Assembly (NCBI GenBank): GCA_021813325.1 | Contig: JAKALA010000036.1 | Span: forward strand, 1-39,933 | Source of the DNA: a bacterium | Lineage (GTDB): Bacteria > Verrucomicrobiota > Verrucomicrobiia > Limisphaerales > UBA11358 | Direction: 5' to 3' | Length of the DNA stretch: 39,933 bases | In this document: piece after piece, positions 32,538 through 39,933 of the stretch | Position numbering within the stretch: position 1 is the first letter of the stretch | Layout of the letters: the number at the start of each line of letters is the position of its first letter | Translations under genes and position numbers: made by a program | Notes under the pieces: model-generated | Database searches by the model: none | What the model saw: the letters and a program-made list of their open reading frames with translations, nothing else | Told to the model about the DNA's origin: nothing

Positions 32538-35500
32538 ATGAGTAAAGAATTCCCCTTTTCGGCACCCCGAGGTGGAGATCTTCTCCGCTTGCGGTCCTCC
32601 CTGATCTGGCATTATTCCGCCGGCCGCCGGTTGGCCTCCGGCTGGTTGGTCGCTTGGGCCATGCTGGCGACGGCGCTAGCCCAGCCGGTCATCGTTTCGG
32701 TGAGTCCCACAAATGGCGCCACGGGCGTCGCCGGTGAATTGCCGGTGGTCTTCAGCTTTAACGTGCCCATGGATACGAATATGTCTTTGGCCTATTTTTT
32801 CAGCGGGGCCGGGTTGGTGCTCACGGACACCAGTTGGAGCGCCGACGGCAGGCGCATGACCAATACGCCGTCATCCGCGTTCCCCGGAAATACCGCCATT
32901 AATTGGATGGTCATGGGCCAGTCGGCCACCGGGCAAATGCTGGGCGGCACGACCTCCGGCAGTTTCACCACGGGCAGTGGCGGACCCACCCTGTTGTCGG
33001 TGACTCCTCAAACCGGCAGCACCAATGTCGCGCTGGCCGCCCCGGTGATTTTCACCTTCAACACCAACATGGCTAAGACGGCCTGCCGGGCGATGTTCTA
33101 CGGTGCTTTGGGCTCGCCGGTGTCGGTCATAGGCGCGTGGAATGCCGAGGGCACGCAGTTCACCAACACTCCCAATCCGCCGTTCACTCCCAACACGTCC
33201 ATCAGTTGGTTGATCGTGGGGCAGGATGCCTGGGGGCGTGACTTGAGCGGCGCGGTCAGCGGCGGATTCATGACGGGCAATGGTGGCGGCACCACGCCCA
33301 CGCTGCTCTCCATGATGCCCACCAACACCGCCACGGGCGTCCAAACCAACCTGCCTGTAATTTTCGTCTTCAGCGTGGCCATGGACACCAACTTGACGGT
33401 GGCACAATTCCGCGATGCGGCCAATTCGTCACAGCTTCTGCCGGTCACTTCGTCTTGGGCCGGAAACCAAACGATGCTGAGTTGCACACCAACTCCCGGC
33501 TTCCCGGCGGGCAAGTCGATTCTCTGGAGCGTCCAAGGCCAGGCGGCGACGGGCGAGGTTTTTGCCGGCGCGAACGGCTCGTTCAACACCGCCGGATCTT
33601 CGGGTCCTCTGACTTTCACGGCTTTGCTGTCGCGCGGCGAAGTATTCGAGCAGTTGGACTCCGACCTGTTCCAACTTTCAGGCCAGGAGTTCAGGGCGTT
33701 ATCCGGCAAAGTCGCTGCGCGCAGCTTTGCCGTCGCCACGCCTTCGCAACACACCAACGCTCTGTCCGAGGTGGGAACGCCCGACGCGGTGGCGTTTACG
33801 GATGTTGAAACGGGGACGCCCGCCTGGGCCACGAATTATCCGTCCGGCAGTTATCCATTTCTTTTGAACAGCGCGGGCAACCTGTCGATGGCCAGCGTCA
33901 GCCTGAATGACAGCCTCTTACCGGCGGCACCGCGGCTGTTGAACTGGGAATATCCCCCGCGCGCGCTCTTGTCCCAACCGCTCGCACTGCAATGGAACTG
34001 GGACGCCGGCGGCGCCACCGTGAATTATGTGCGGGTGGAAATCGAGCAAAGCGGCCAGGTCATTTTCGCCTCGCCGCTCCCCGACACTCCGGGAGCGCTG
34101 AACGCCGTCTCGAACAGCGTCATCGTGCCCGCCGGCGTGTTCACCAACACCGCCTTGGCCGAGGTCAGCCTCAGCGCCTTCAGCTACACCGGATGGAACA
34201 CGAACTCGGTGGCCGGCTTGACGCTGCGCGCGGCCCGGCATCGAACCACGAAATTTGACTTGCGCGTGGCGGACCCGGCAACGCCGCCACCGGCGCTGCG
34301 TTCCACCAATCTGGCCGGTTTTGCGCTCGGTGAACCGTATCGGTTTATGTTGCGCACGACGAACGGGGTGCGTCCCATTCAGTTCGCCCTCGCCGGCGGC
34401 GCGTTGCCGCCGGGCTTGACGCTGGAGGCGGACGGTTCCCTGACGGGCCAGGCCACGGGTGCGGGCACTTTTGACGCCACGGTGCGAATGACTGATCTGG
34501 TCGGCCAGAGCACGACCCAGAACTTGCGGGTCGTCACCGCGCAGTTGCCTTTGTTCGCCAGGCCGTGGCTGGAGAATGCCAGCGCCGCCGCCGGTCCCAA
34601 GGTTCAGTTTGAGTTGGTTGGTGGCGCGGGGGCCGATTGTGTGATCGAGCAGTCCACGAATCTCGCCAATTGGACGACACACCTGACGACGAATTCACCG
34701 CTAAACCGGTTGACCCTGCAAGTGCCGCTCGCCGACCAAGTCATGTTTTTCCGGGCGCGCGGTCTCAATCAATCGTTGCCCCATACGCCTAATCCGCGCA
34801 CCGTTGTGCCCGTCCTGAACACGAACACAACCACCTCCGCCGAGCTGCCCTGGCTGGGCGGGACACTGAGTCTTACCAACACCGCCGGCTATGTGTTCAC
34901 GTTGAATGTTCCGCCCGGCGCGCTCCGGCGGCCGGAGTTGATCACCATGACCGACGTTGCGCAAGTGCAGGGGCTGCCATTGAGTGGCGGATTGCAGGCG
35001 GCGGTGGACTTGCAGCCGGAGGGCTTAACGTTCCGAAAACCAGTCCGGCTGGACATCACCGCGCCGGCGGCCCCCGATCCCAAAACCTTGATTGCCTTCG
35101 GCGCGCTGGCCGATGGCAGCCAGTTTGCCTTGCGTCCTTCGTTCGTCACGAATCGAACCGCGTCGCAGTTTTTGCGGCATTTCTCCTCGGCCGGCGTGGG
35201 CAACGGCACGGCGGGAGAGGCCCAGGCCCAGGCCCAGAATTTCCCCCCGGACGACCCGAATAATTCCGCCGAACAGGATGCCGCCTCCGCGATACAAAAC
35301 TGCCGGGTGGATCCCAACTGCGATATTAATTCGGAGGAGACCAAGGCTAAACTCAGGGAGATTTATGTGCAGATGGCGGACCAGGTCATTCTGCCAGCCC
35401 TGAGGGCCGCCAGCAGTGGCACCTCGGATGACGCCCTTGATCAAGCCCTTTACAAATGGCTGGACTGGGCCAGGCAGATCACATTGCTGGGGCTGGTATC

Positions 35501-36329
35501 CGACATGGACGGCGGCACTGCCGCGGGGAATCTGCCCGACCGCATGCGCCGCGCCACAGCCATGGCTTCCGACGGCGTCATCAACGGCATTGATCGCGCG
35601 TGCCAGGAATGTATCCATCACGATCTTGCCCGGATGAGCCGGGTGCTGCGCCTGGCCCATGTGGGGGAACTTCTCGGGTTTGGCACGCTGGGACTTTGGA
35701 AGGAGTGCGCGCAAAAATGCCTGGTTTACAAACTGAAAATTGAGGCGGAAATTACGGCCACCACCTCGTCGGGCACGTATCGCACCAAGACCAGGACCGA
35801 GCCGAAGTTGACCCTGGCGAATGACAGCGGGGAAAAATATGGCGAATCCTTCACCGGTTCGGGCCGGTGGTTCATTGAGGAATTTGAGCCGCTGGAATCG
35901 AATTGTTCCATGACCCCGGGGCTGGCGTCGGGGACCGCCAGAATTCCGACGGTCCTGGTGGATTTATTCAAGGAACGCACGGTCACCGTGCCCCTGTTGG
36001 GCAGCTTTGTCGTCTATGACTACGATCCGACCCTGTGGGTCGCGCTAGGCGCCGAATTGAGCGGCACGCCCTCGGAAAACCTGACGATCCAGTGCCCGCA
36101 AGAGCCGCCTCAGACAGTGGACCGGGTTTTCGGTCCGGCTTTCCTCACGTTCCACGCGGACGAGACTGGCTCCGACCAGACCGGCTCCATGGTGCTGTGG
36201 CTGCGGAATTTTGATCAGGGTTCCGGCGAGACGATCTTCACCAAGGACTACGTTCGCGAGCATGCGACCTCCAAAGGCCCGGTGCAGGAGAAAACCCACA
36301 TTGAACTGATTCACACCCCCAGCCAGTAA
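32538..36329 (+). CDS. Large secreted protein with Ig-like, putative-Ig and ZU5-like domains
   Basis: A 1263-residue protein with a long N-region followed by a hydrophobic segment ending 'AMLATALAQP' (~55), probably a signal peptide. Three tandem SbsA-type Ig-like (Big_5) domains follow at about 55-150, 153-255 and 257-360, each opening like 'SVSPTNGATGVAGELPVVF'. Around 605-690 is a putative-Ig (He_PIG-like) domain ('ALPPGLTLEADGSLTGQATG'). Near 705 is the 'IEQSTNLANWTTH' motif common in exported verrucomicrobial proteins. About 774-875 resembles a ZU5-type domain ('LNVPPGALRRPELITMTDV'). The ~350-residue C-terminus with a few Cys pairs ('CRVDPNCDI', 'CQECIHH') is unknown. No catalytic motif or PEP-CTERM tail was found. 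A surface or adhesion role is a guess. Confidence 0.75.
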   Translation: MSKEFPFSAPRGGDLLRLRSSLIWHYSAGRRLASGWLVAWAMLATALAQPVIVSVSPTNGATGVAGELPVVFSFNVPMDTNMSLAYFFSGAGLVLTDTSWSADGRRMTNTPSSAFPGNTAINWMVMGQSATGQMLGGTTSGSFTTGSGGPTLLSVTPQTGSTNVALAAPVIFTFNTNMAKTACRAMFYGALGSPVSVIGAWNAEGTQFTNTPNPPFTPNTSISWLIVGQDAWGRDLSGAVSGGFMTGNGGGTTPTLLSMMPTNTATGVQTNLPVIFVFSVAMDTNLTVAQFRDAANSSQLLPVTSSWAGNQTMLSCTPTPGFPAGKSILWSVQGQAATGEVFAGANGSFNTAGSSGPLTFTALLSRGEVFEQLDSDLFQLSGQEFRALSGKVAARSFAVATPSQHTNALSEVGTPDAVAFTDVETGTPAWATNYPSGSYPFLLNSAGNLSMASVSLNDSLLPAAPRLLNWEYPPRALLSQPLALQWNWDAGGATVNYVRVEIEQSGQVIFASPLPDTPGALNAVSNSVIVPAGVFTNTALAEVSLSAFSYTGWNTNSVAGLTLRAARHRTTKFDLRVADPATPPPALRSTNLAGFALGEPYRFMLRTTNGVRPIQFALAGGALPPGLTLEADGSLTGQATGAGTFDATVRMTDLVGQSTTQNLRVVTAQLPLFARPWLENASAAAGPKVQFELVGGAGADCVIEQSTNLANWTTHLTTNSPLNRLTLQVPLADQVMFFRARGLNQSLPHTPNPRTVVPVLNTNTTTSAELPWLGGTLSLTNTAGYVFTLNVPPGALRRPELITMTDVAQVQGLPLSGGLQAAVDLQPEGLTFRKPVRLDITAPAAPDPKTLIAFGALADGSQFALRPSFVTNRTASQFLRHFSSAGVGNGTAGEAQAQAQNFPPDDPNNSAEQDAASAIQNCRVDPNCDINSEETKAKLREIYVQMADQVILPALRAASSGTSDDALDQALYKWLDWARQITLLGLVSDMDGGTAAGNLPDRMRRATAMASDGVINGIDRACQECIHHDLARMSRVLRLAHVGELLGFGTLGLWKECAQKCLVYKLKIEAEITATTSSGTYRTKTRTEPKLTLANDSGEKYGESFTGSGRWFIEEFEPLESNCSMTPGLASGTARIPTVLVDLFKERTVTVPLLGSFVVYDYDPTLWVALGAELSGTPSENLTIQCPQEPPQTVDRVFGPAFLTFHADETGSDQTGSMVLWLRNFDQGSGETIFTKDYVREHATSKGPVQEKTHIELIHTPSQ

Positions 36330-36855
36330 TCCGGCAAATCGCGGACGGCCAGGTCGGGGGCAAGTCGGATTTATCCTGGATTCCGCCATGGAAACCGCGA
36401 AATACGCGGCATACGCGAACCGGGCGGGGTTTCGGAACCATTTCCCGGATGGATGAAAGGATTTGGCGGTCTCACCAACTCGCTTTGGCCGTTGTTTTCG
36501 CGGGGTTGGCGGGGTTGCGGTTTATTCCCACCGCGGAGTTTAGGTTTATAATTTTGCGAAGTTGGTGGGGCAATCATCCGCGCAACCTGAAACGACTGCG
36601 GCAATGACTCAACCCGCAACCATGTCTTGGCCTCGCCAACAGTTTTGGCTCTGGGCCGGGGTTGGTCTTGGCCATGAAAGCGTTTCAACTTTGACACGGC
36701 AATGGGGCGAGGCCGTTCCCGTGGAAGCAGGTTTGACAGCCATTCGCCGGTCTGCTCTCCTGAAGTCATGTCAACAAAGGAACAATGGGAATCCGCCATG
36801 TCTGTGATCAGGCGAGCTTTTTAAATTAATTGCAACGTTGGGCAACACGAGCATC
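36330..36855. other. Intergenic region with repeat remnants
   Basis: A 526-bp stretch with no convincing gene. Frames on both strands here show no family features and have Pro/Arg-rich composition typical of non-coding GC-rich DNA. It contains the right copy of the ~55-bp repeat (36586-36638). Confidence 0.55.
36586..36638. repeat. Dispersed repeat, copy B
   Basis: Begins CCTGAAACGACTGCGGCAAT and ends TTGGCCTCGCCA. It is a same-orientation partner of the copy at 32367-32422, with small gaps and substitutions between them. Confidence 0.65.
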
Positions 36856-37191
36856 ATGCGATTTTTAAACGCCATCATCGTTGCCTTGCTTTCAGCGTTG
36901 AGCTTGTATTATCTCGTCGGCTTCACCAGATCAGTCTGGCCTTTGCGAGATTCGTGGGAGGATGATCGTTTTCGGATTTTTGCGTATCCAGAGGTGACAG
37001 CTTACACGCCGTTTGATGTCGAGCATCATGCGTGGGGAGCACGGCGCTGGATGTTGTTCAAGGTTGGCGATTTTCCGACCGGCGAGGCGAGAGTTGTGTT
37101 TTCTTTTCCGAGCTGGTATCTGGCATTGTCGGCGGCAGGAGTTTTGATTTATGCGGTGTTTTATTTTTGTCACAGACGACGTGCTGCCTAA
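36856..37191 (+). CDS. Small membrane protein of unknown function
   Basis: A 111-residue protein with two hydrophobic segments, 'FLNAIIVALLSALSLYYLVG' near the start and 'WYLALSAAGVLIYAVFYF' near the end. A ~60-residue hydrophilic part lies between them, probably on the outer side, and a basic tail HRRRAA follows. Composition and codon use look like a real gene, though its AT content is a little higher than its neighbours. I do not recognise the family. The ATG at 36856 is chosen over a TTG at 36838. It stands alone between two gene-poor stretches. Confidence 0.6.
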   Translation: MRFLNAIIVALLSALSLYYLVGFTRSVWPLRDSWEDDRFRIFAYPEVTAYTPFDVEHHAWGARRWMLFKVGDFPTGEARVVFSFPSWYLALSAAGVLIYAVFYFCHRRRAA

Positions 37192-38085
37192 CCCAACACT
37201 GGAGCCGGTTACGCCGGTCGGTTTTCGCCGCGAGTTTCGGGTCGGCGGGAGTCACCGGCGGCGTGGTTCGCGCTTTTGGTCGTTGATATGGCTTGAAATT
37301 GTCAAGCAAGCAGAGTGTCTGCGTTCCGAAATTTTTCATTTTATCCGGGTTTGCGTCACCGCCGCTTGTTTGAGCCAGGGACAGGAACACATTGTTGCCG
37401 CGGTTTGAATGCTGAGATACATGAGTCCATTCGGCGGCGGCCGAAAAGTTATCAATCTTCCACGGTCCGAATTAGCGTAAGGCTGCAAGTTTAGGCCCGA
37501 GGATCGGATTGGCTACGGCCTCCAACGACCATCGCGTGTAACGCCTGACCGGGTTCCCGCCCCTGGTTGAAAAAAGTCTAGCACAGCTTCCACGCTGGGT
37601 GATTGGCAGTTTGGATGGCCAGTTTCACCAATTGCACGCGTCATTGCGTTGCGTTGGTATTCGCCGGCGTTGTGGCCTGTGTCGAGGCATTCAGAGCGAG
37701 GTTCGTGGGTGGACAAAGCGTTGGCTTGTGTATCGGCATATTTCACCTATTTTTTCCACGGAGTTTTAAACTCATATTTTTATTCAGTCGCTGGTTAACC
37801 CCTCTTAAACCCGGAGAGTCAACGGGCAAAAGGCATAACCCGCGGAAAATTTTGCAAACCGTTGAACGAACCTCAGCCGTGAAGTTCCGACTAAATTTCA
37901 GCAACAGCCGTGGATGCGAAGCCTCCAGCCAACCAAAACCGCGCCTTTCACCGACGGTGCCGCCACCGTTCCGGCTGCACCCACTGCCATCTTGATGGCC
38001 GCGAGCATGCTCATCCCGCCAAAGCCCGCGGCGCGAAAGGACAAATCTGAAAAATTCGGGTGCATCCGTGGTAGGAAAATAAAAT
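37192..38085. other. 894-bp region without a convincing gene
   Basis: Several open frames overlap on both strands, but none has recognisable domains or consistent codon use. A stretch at about 37555-37770 (+) reads like decayed coding sequence ('VEKSLAQLPRWVIGSLDGQF') with a stop upstream and loss of quality downstream. The last ~50 bp before selD are AT-rich and probably hold its promoter. Confidence 0.5.
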
Positions 38086-39672
38086 ATGAAAATTGATTTT
38101 GCCAAACGGCGGCGCGTGATGGAGCGCTCGATGCAATTGGGCCATTGCATTTGTGACGCGCGCCGGAGCTGTCCCTGCGACGTGCTGCGCGAACAGGACA
38201 TCTGCCCCTGCGCGGGCGAACGTCCCGATCCCGTGGCCGCCGAGCAGATGAAATTGATGGATCATGTGCGCAACGCCGGGTGCGCCTCGAAGATTCCGCC
38301 GGCGCAATTGGAGGCCGTGCTGGCGCGGCTGCCCGCGGTCAATGATCCCAACATCATCTCCGGTCTGGCGGCGGCGGATGACGCGGCGATTTACCGGCTG
38401 ACGGACACGCTCAATCTCGTGCAGACGGTGGATGTCTTCACGCCCTGCGTCGATGACGCGCGGCAGTTCGGCCGGATTTGCGCGGCGAATTGTCTTTCGG
38501 ACATCTACGCCATGGGCGGCACTCCGCGCACGGCGTTAAGCGTGCTGGCCTTTCCTTCGGAAAAACTTCCGGGCGACCTCGTTTATGAAATGCTGGCGGG
38601 CGCCATGGAAATTTTCGCCGAGGCGAATGTCGCCTTGGTGGGCGGGCACAGCGTCAAAGATGAGGAAATTAAACTCGGCTTTGCGATCACCGGCTTGATT
38701 GATGCCGCCGAGGCCGCCGCGTTGGAAACGCCAAGCGCGGGCGATGTGCTGGTGTTGACCAAGCCGCTGGGCACGGGCGTGCTGACCTTCGCGCGGCAAA
38801 TTGGGCGCGACTTTCCGGACGGCATGGCGGCGGCGGAATTGTCCATGGCCACGCTGAATCGCGTGGCGGCCGAAGCGATGCGTGAGGCTAAAGCTACCGC
38901 CTGCACGGATGTCACCGGCTTTGGGCTGTTTGCCCATTTGCGCCGGATGCTGCGGGCCAGCGGGCTGGGCGCGGAGATTTTTGCTGAATCGCTGCCGGCG
39001 TTTCCGGGAGCCTTGGACGCTTTGCGTCAAGGCGTGATTCCGGGCGCCATTGAGCGCAATCGCGAATATGTGGGCGAGGATTTGCTGGCGGCGGCCGGCG
39101 TGGACGAGGCGGCGGCACATCTCGGCTTTGACGCCCAGACGTCCGGCGGATTGCTTATTGCCATCGCGCCCGATCGGCTCGCGGCGCTTCAGCAGGCTTT
39201 GGCCGGACGCGGCGCGGCGGGCCATGTCATCGGGCGCATCAACCAAGAGGCCGGCATCCTCCGGCTGCAAAACGGCAAAGTGGATTTCGTGCAGACAAGT
39301 TTTAAACCCGTTGAAACCATGCACACTCCAGAATCCTCCCCTGCCGCGCCCGGCGAAGGTTGTTGCGCGGATATTTTCACAAGCAGCGCCGCGCAAAGCA
39401 CCGTGGCCGAATCTCAGCAGGCCTTTGGCGCCTTGATCCGTTCCGTGCAGGCGCCCGGCGTGTTGAATGAGAAAACAAAGGAGTTGATTCTTTTCAGCCT
39501 GATCGTGGGCACGCGCTGCCAGCCGTGTTTCGAGGCGCATTATCAAAAGGCGCGCAAGCTGGGCATCACGCCGGCGGAACTGGACGAGGCGGCTTGGTGC
39601 GCGATCGCTTTGGGCGGGGCGCCGGTGAAAATGTTTTATCAGGAAATGCTGGATGGAAAAGCCAAAGGCTGA
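38086..39672 (+). CDS. selD: Selenophosphate synthetase (SelD) fused to an FTR-like Cys motif and an AhpD-like domain
   Basis: A 528-residue protein in three parts. Residues ~19-45 hold six cysteines as CIC-x5-CPC-x8-CPC. The CPC-x8-CxC part matches the cluster-binding spacing of ferredoxin:thioredoxin reductase catalytic chains. Residues ~55-410 are SelD, which makes selenophosphate from selenide and ATP. Its active-site loop is 'AGCASKI' (Cys66, Lys69), with Ser in place of the second Cys of GCGCK. 'AADDAAIY', 'GGHSVKDEEIKLGF' and 'TDVTGFGLFAHL' are typical. Residues ~444-528 are a carboxymuconolactone decarboxylase/AhpD-like domain with the redox motif CxxCxxxH (Cys478, Cys481, His485). 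The common SelD is ~350 residues. A short AGGA precedes the ATG. No selA, selB or selU is seen here. Confidence 0.9.
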   Translation: MKIDFAKRRRVMERSMQLGHCICDARRSCPCDVLREQDICPCAGERPDPVAAEQMKLMDHVRNAGCASKIPPAQLEAVLARLPAVNDPNIISGLAAADDAAIYRLTDTLNLVQTVDVFTPCVDDARQFGRICAANCLSDIYAMGGTPRTALSVLAFPSEKLPGDLVYEMLAGAMEIFAEANVALVGGHSVKDEEIKLGFAITGLIDAAEAAALETPSAGDVLVLTKPLGTGVLTFARQIGRDFPDGMAAAELSMATLNRVAAEAMREAKATACTDVTGFGLFAHLRRMLRASGLGAEIFAESLPAFPGALDALRQGVIPGAIERNREYVGEDLLAAAGVDEAAAHLGFDAQTSGGLLIAIAPDRLAALQQALAGRGAAGHVIGRINQEAGILRLQNGKVDFVQTSFKPVETMHTPESSPAAPGEGCCADIFTSSAAQSTVAESQQAFGALIRSVQAPGVLNEKTKELILFSLIVGTRCQPCFEAHYQKARKLGITPAELDEAAWCAIALGGAPVKMFYQEMLDGKAKG

Positions 39673-39807
39673 AGGCTAGGGAGACGCTGCGGGCTTTGCT
39701 CCGCCTCGTCGGGCCGCAACGGCTCGCTGGCGTGCAGTTTTTTACAGTCCCCCCCCCAGCCGGGTGAGAGCCACAAAGCCAGGGTGGAGGTGGGCCGCTT
39801 GAAGGGC

Positions 39808-39933
39808 GCGATCCGCGAAACGCTCAAGGCGTTGCGACTGCGCTACGCGCGGGAAAAAATCTGGGCAATTTTCGAGCCTCGTTCGAATAGCACCCGCCGG
39901 AACGTGTTTCAGGCGGAGTTGGCGGCAGCATTT
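39808..39933 (+). pseudogene. 5'-truncated mpl-like fragment (UDP-N-acetylmuramate:tripeptide ligase), runs off the right edge
   Basis: The frame to the window end reads 'AIRETLKALRLRYAREKIWA' then 'IFEPRSNSTRRNVFQAELAA'. This matches the region after the 'DDFAHHPTA' motif in the C-terminal domain of Mpl, the ligase that recycles murein tripeptide. The expected upstream sequence is absent. Before 39808 the same frame gives 'GESHKARVEVGRLKG', unlike any Mpl, and no ATG starts it. The frame is continuous back to the selD stop. It is a gene remnant, a junction made by rearrangement or insertion, or an assembly join. The short spacer before it has a run of nine C's at 39749-39757. Confidence 0.6.

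Noticed and set aside
32344-32565. Small minus-strand frame before the large protein
   Set aside because: It overlaps the repeat and the start of a well-supported gene on the other strand.
36371-36799. Minus-strand frame of 142 residues in the gap after the large protein
   Set aside because: It runs through the dispersed repeat, is Pro/Arg/Asn-rich, and shows no domain, signal or neighbour link.
37603-37995. Plus-strand frame of 130 residues before selD
   Set aside because: Codon use is not like the neighbours and no family is recognised. It may include decayed coding DNA, but a gene call is not supported.
1-39933. tRNA or rRNA genes
   Set aside because: No cloverleaf with a convincing T-loop, and no rRNA-like sequence, was found on either strand by eye.

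Overview
The window looks like a chromosomal segment of a Verrucomicrobiota bacterium, probably of the Pedosphaera/Limisphaera type. This is inferred from gene content, not from a marker-gene search. The clues are a BlaI/BlaR1 pair whose BlaR1 is fused to carboxypeptidase-regulatory repeats and a redoxin domain, a lipoprotein resembling the exosortase-associated TIGR04073 family, a TPR/TMTC-like membrane protein, a large secreted Ig-like protein carrying the 'STNLANWT' type motif, few clear Shine-Dalgarno sites, and many small palindromic repeats. Base composition is moderately GC-rich, except for an AT-rich patch at about 620-1150. No rRNA, tRNA or CRISPR array was seen.

Layout. Positions 1-700 hold a decayed IS630-type transposase and a gene fragment that it seems to have cut short. 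Positions 709-2067 are tyrS. Positions 2142-7954 are an operon read leftward (blaI, blaR1 fusion, secreted repeat protein), with two BlaI-type operator palindromes at its head. Positions 8073-11301 read rightward: a Ycf46-like AAA ATPase split by a frameshift, then murJ. Positions 11306-17537 read leftward: ispE, a TIGR04073-like lipoprotein, tatC, tatA, leuB and a TPR membrane protein. Positions 17662-19574 read rightward: an SGNH hydrolase, a Nudix hydrolase and tadA, almost without gaps.

The centrepiece is 19722-30618, an [FeFe]-hydrogenase locus. On the minus strand the order is rex, hydA, hydG, aspA, hydF, hydE. HydA is an unusual 1071-residue single-chain enzyme that joins a NuoG-like 2Fe-2S domain, a GltD-like FAD/NAD(P)H module and an H-cluster domain. 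A perfect Rex operator lies between rex and hydA, and a second, divergent Rex paralogue sits next to the first. This implies NADH/NAD+-controlled fermentative hydrogen metabolism. Aspartate ammonia-lyase sits inside the maturation genes with ATGA overlap to hydF. Five different palindromic elements are scattered through this locus. Two lie in frame inside hydF and aspA, and one forms the C-terminus of AspA.

Positions 30655-39933 hold yifB/comM, a 1263-residue secreted multidomain protein flanked by two copies of a ~55-bp repeat, a small two-helix membrane protein, ~0.9 kb with no convincing gene, and a three-module SelD fusion (FTR-like cysteine motif, selenophosphate synthetase, AhpD-like CxxC domain). 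The right edge carries a 5'-truncated mpl-like fragment.
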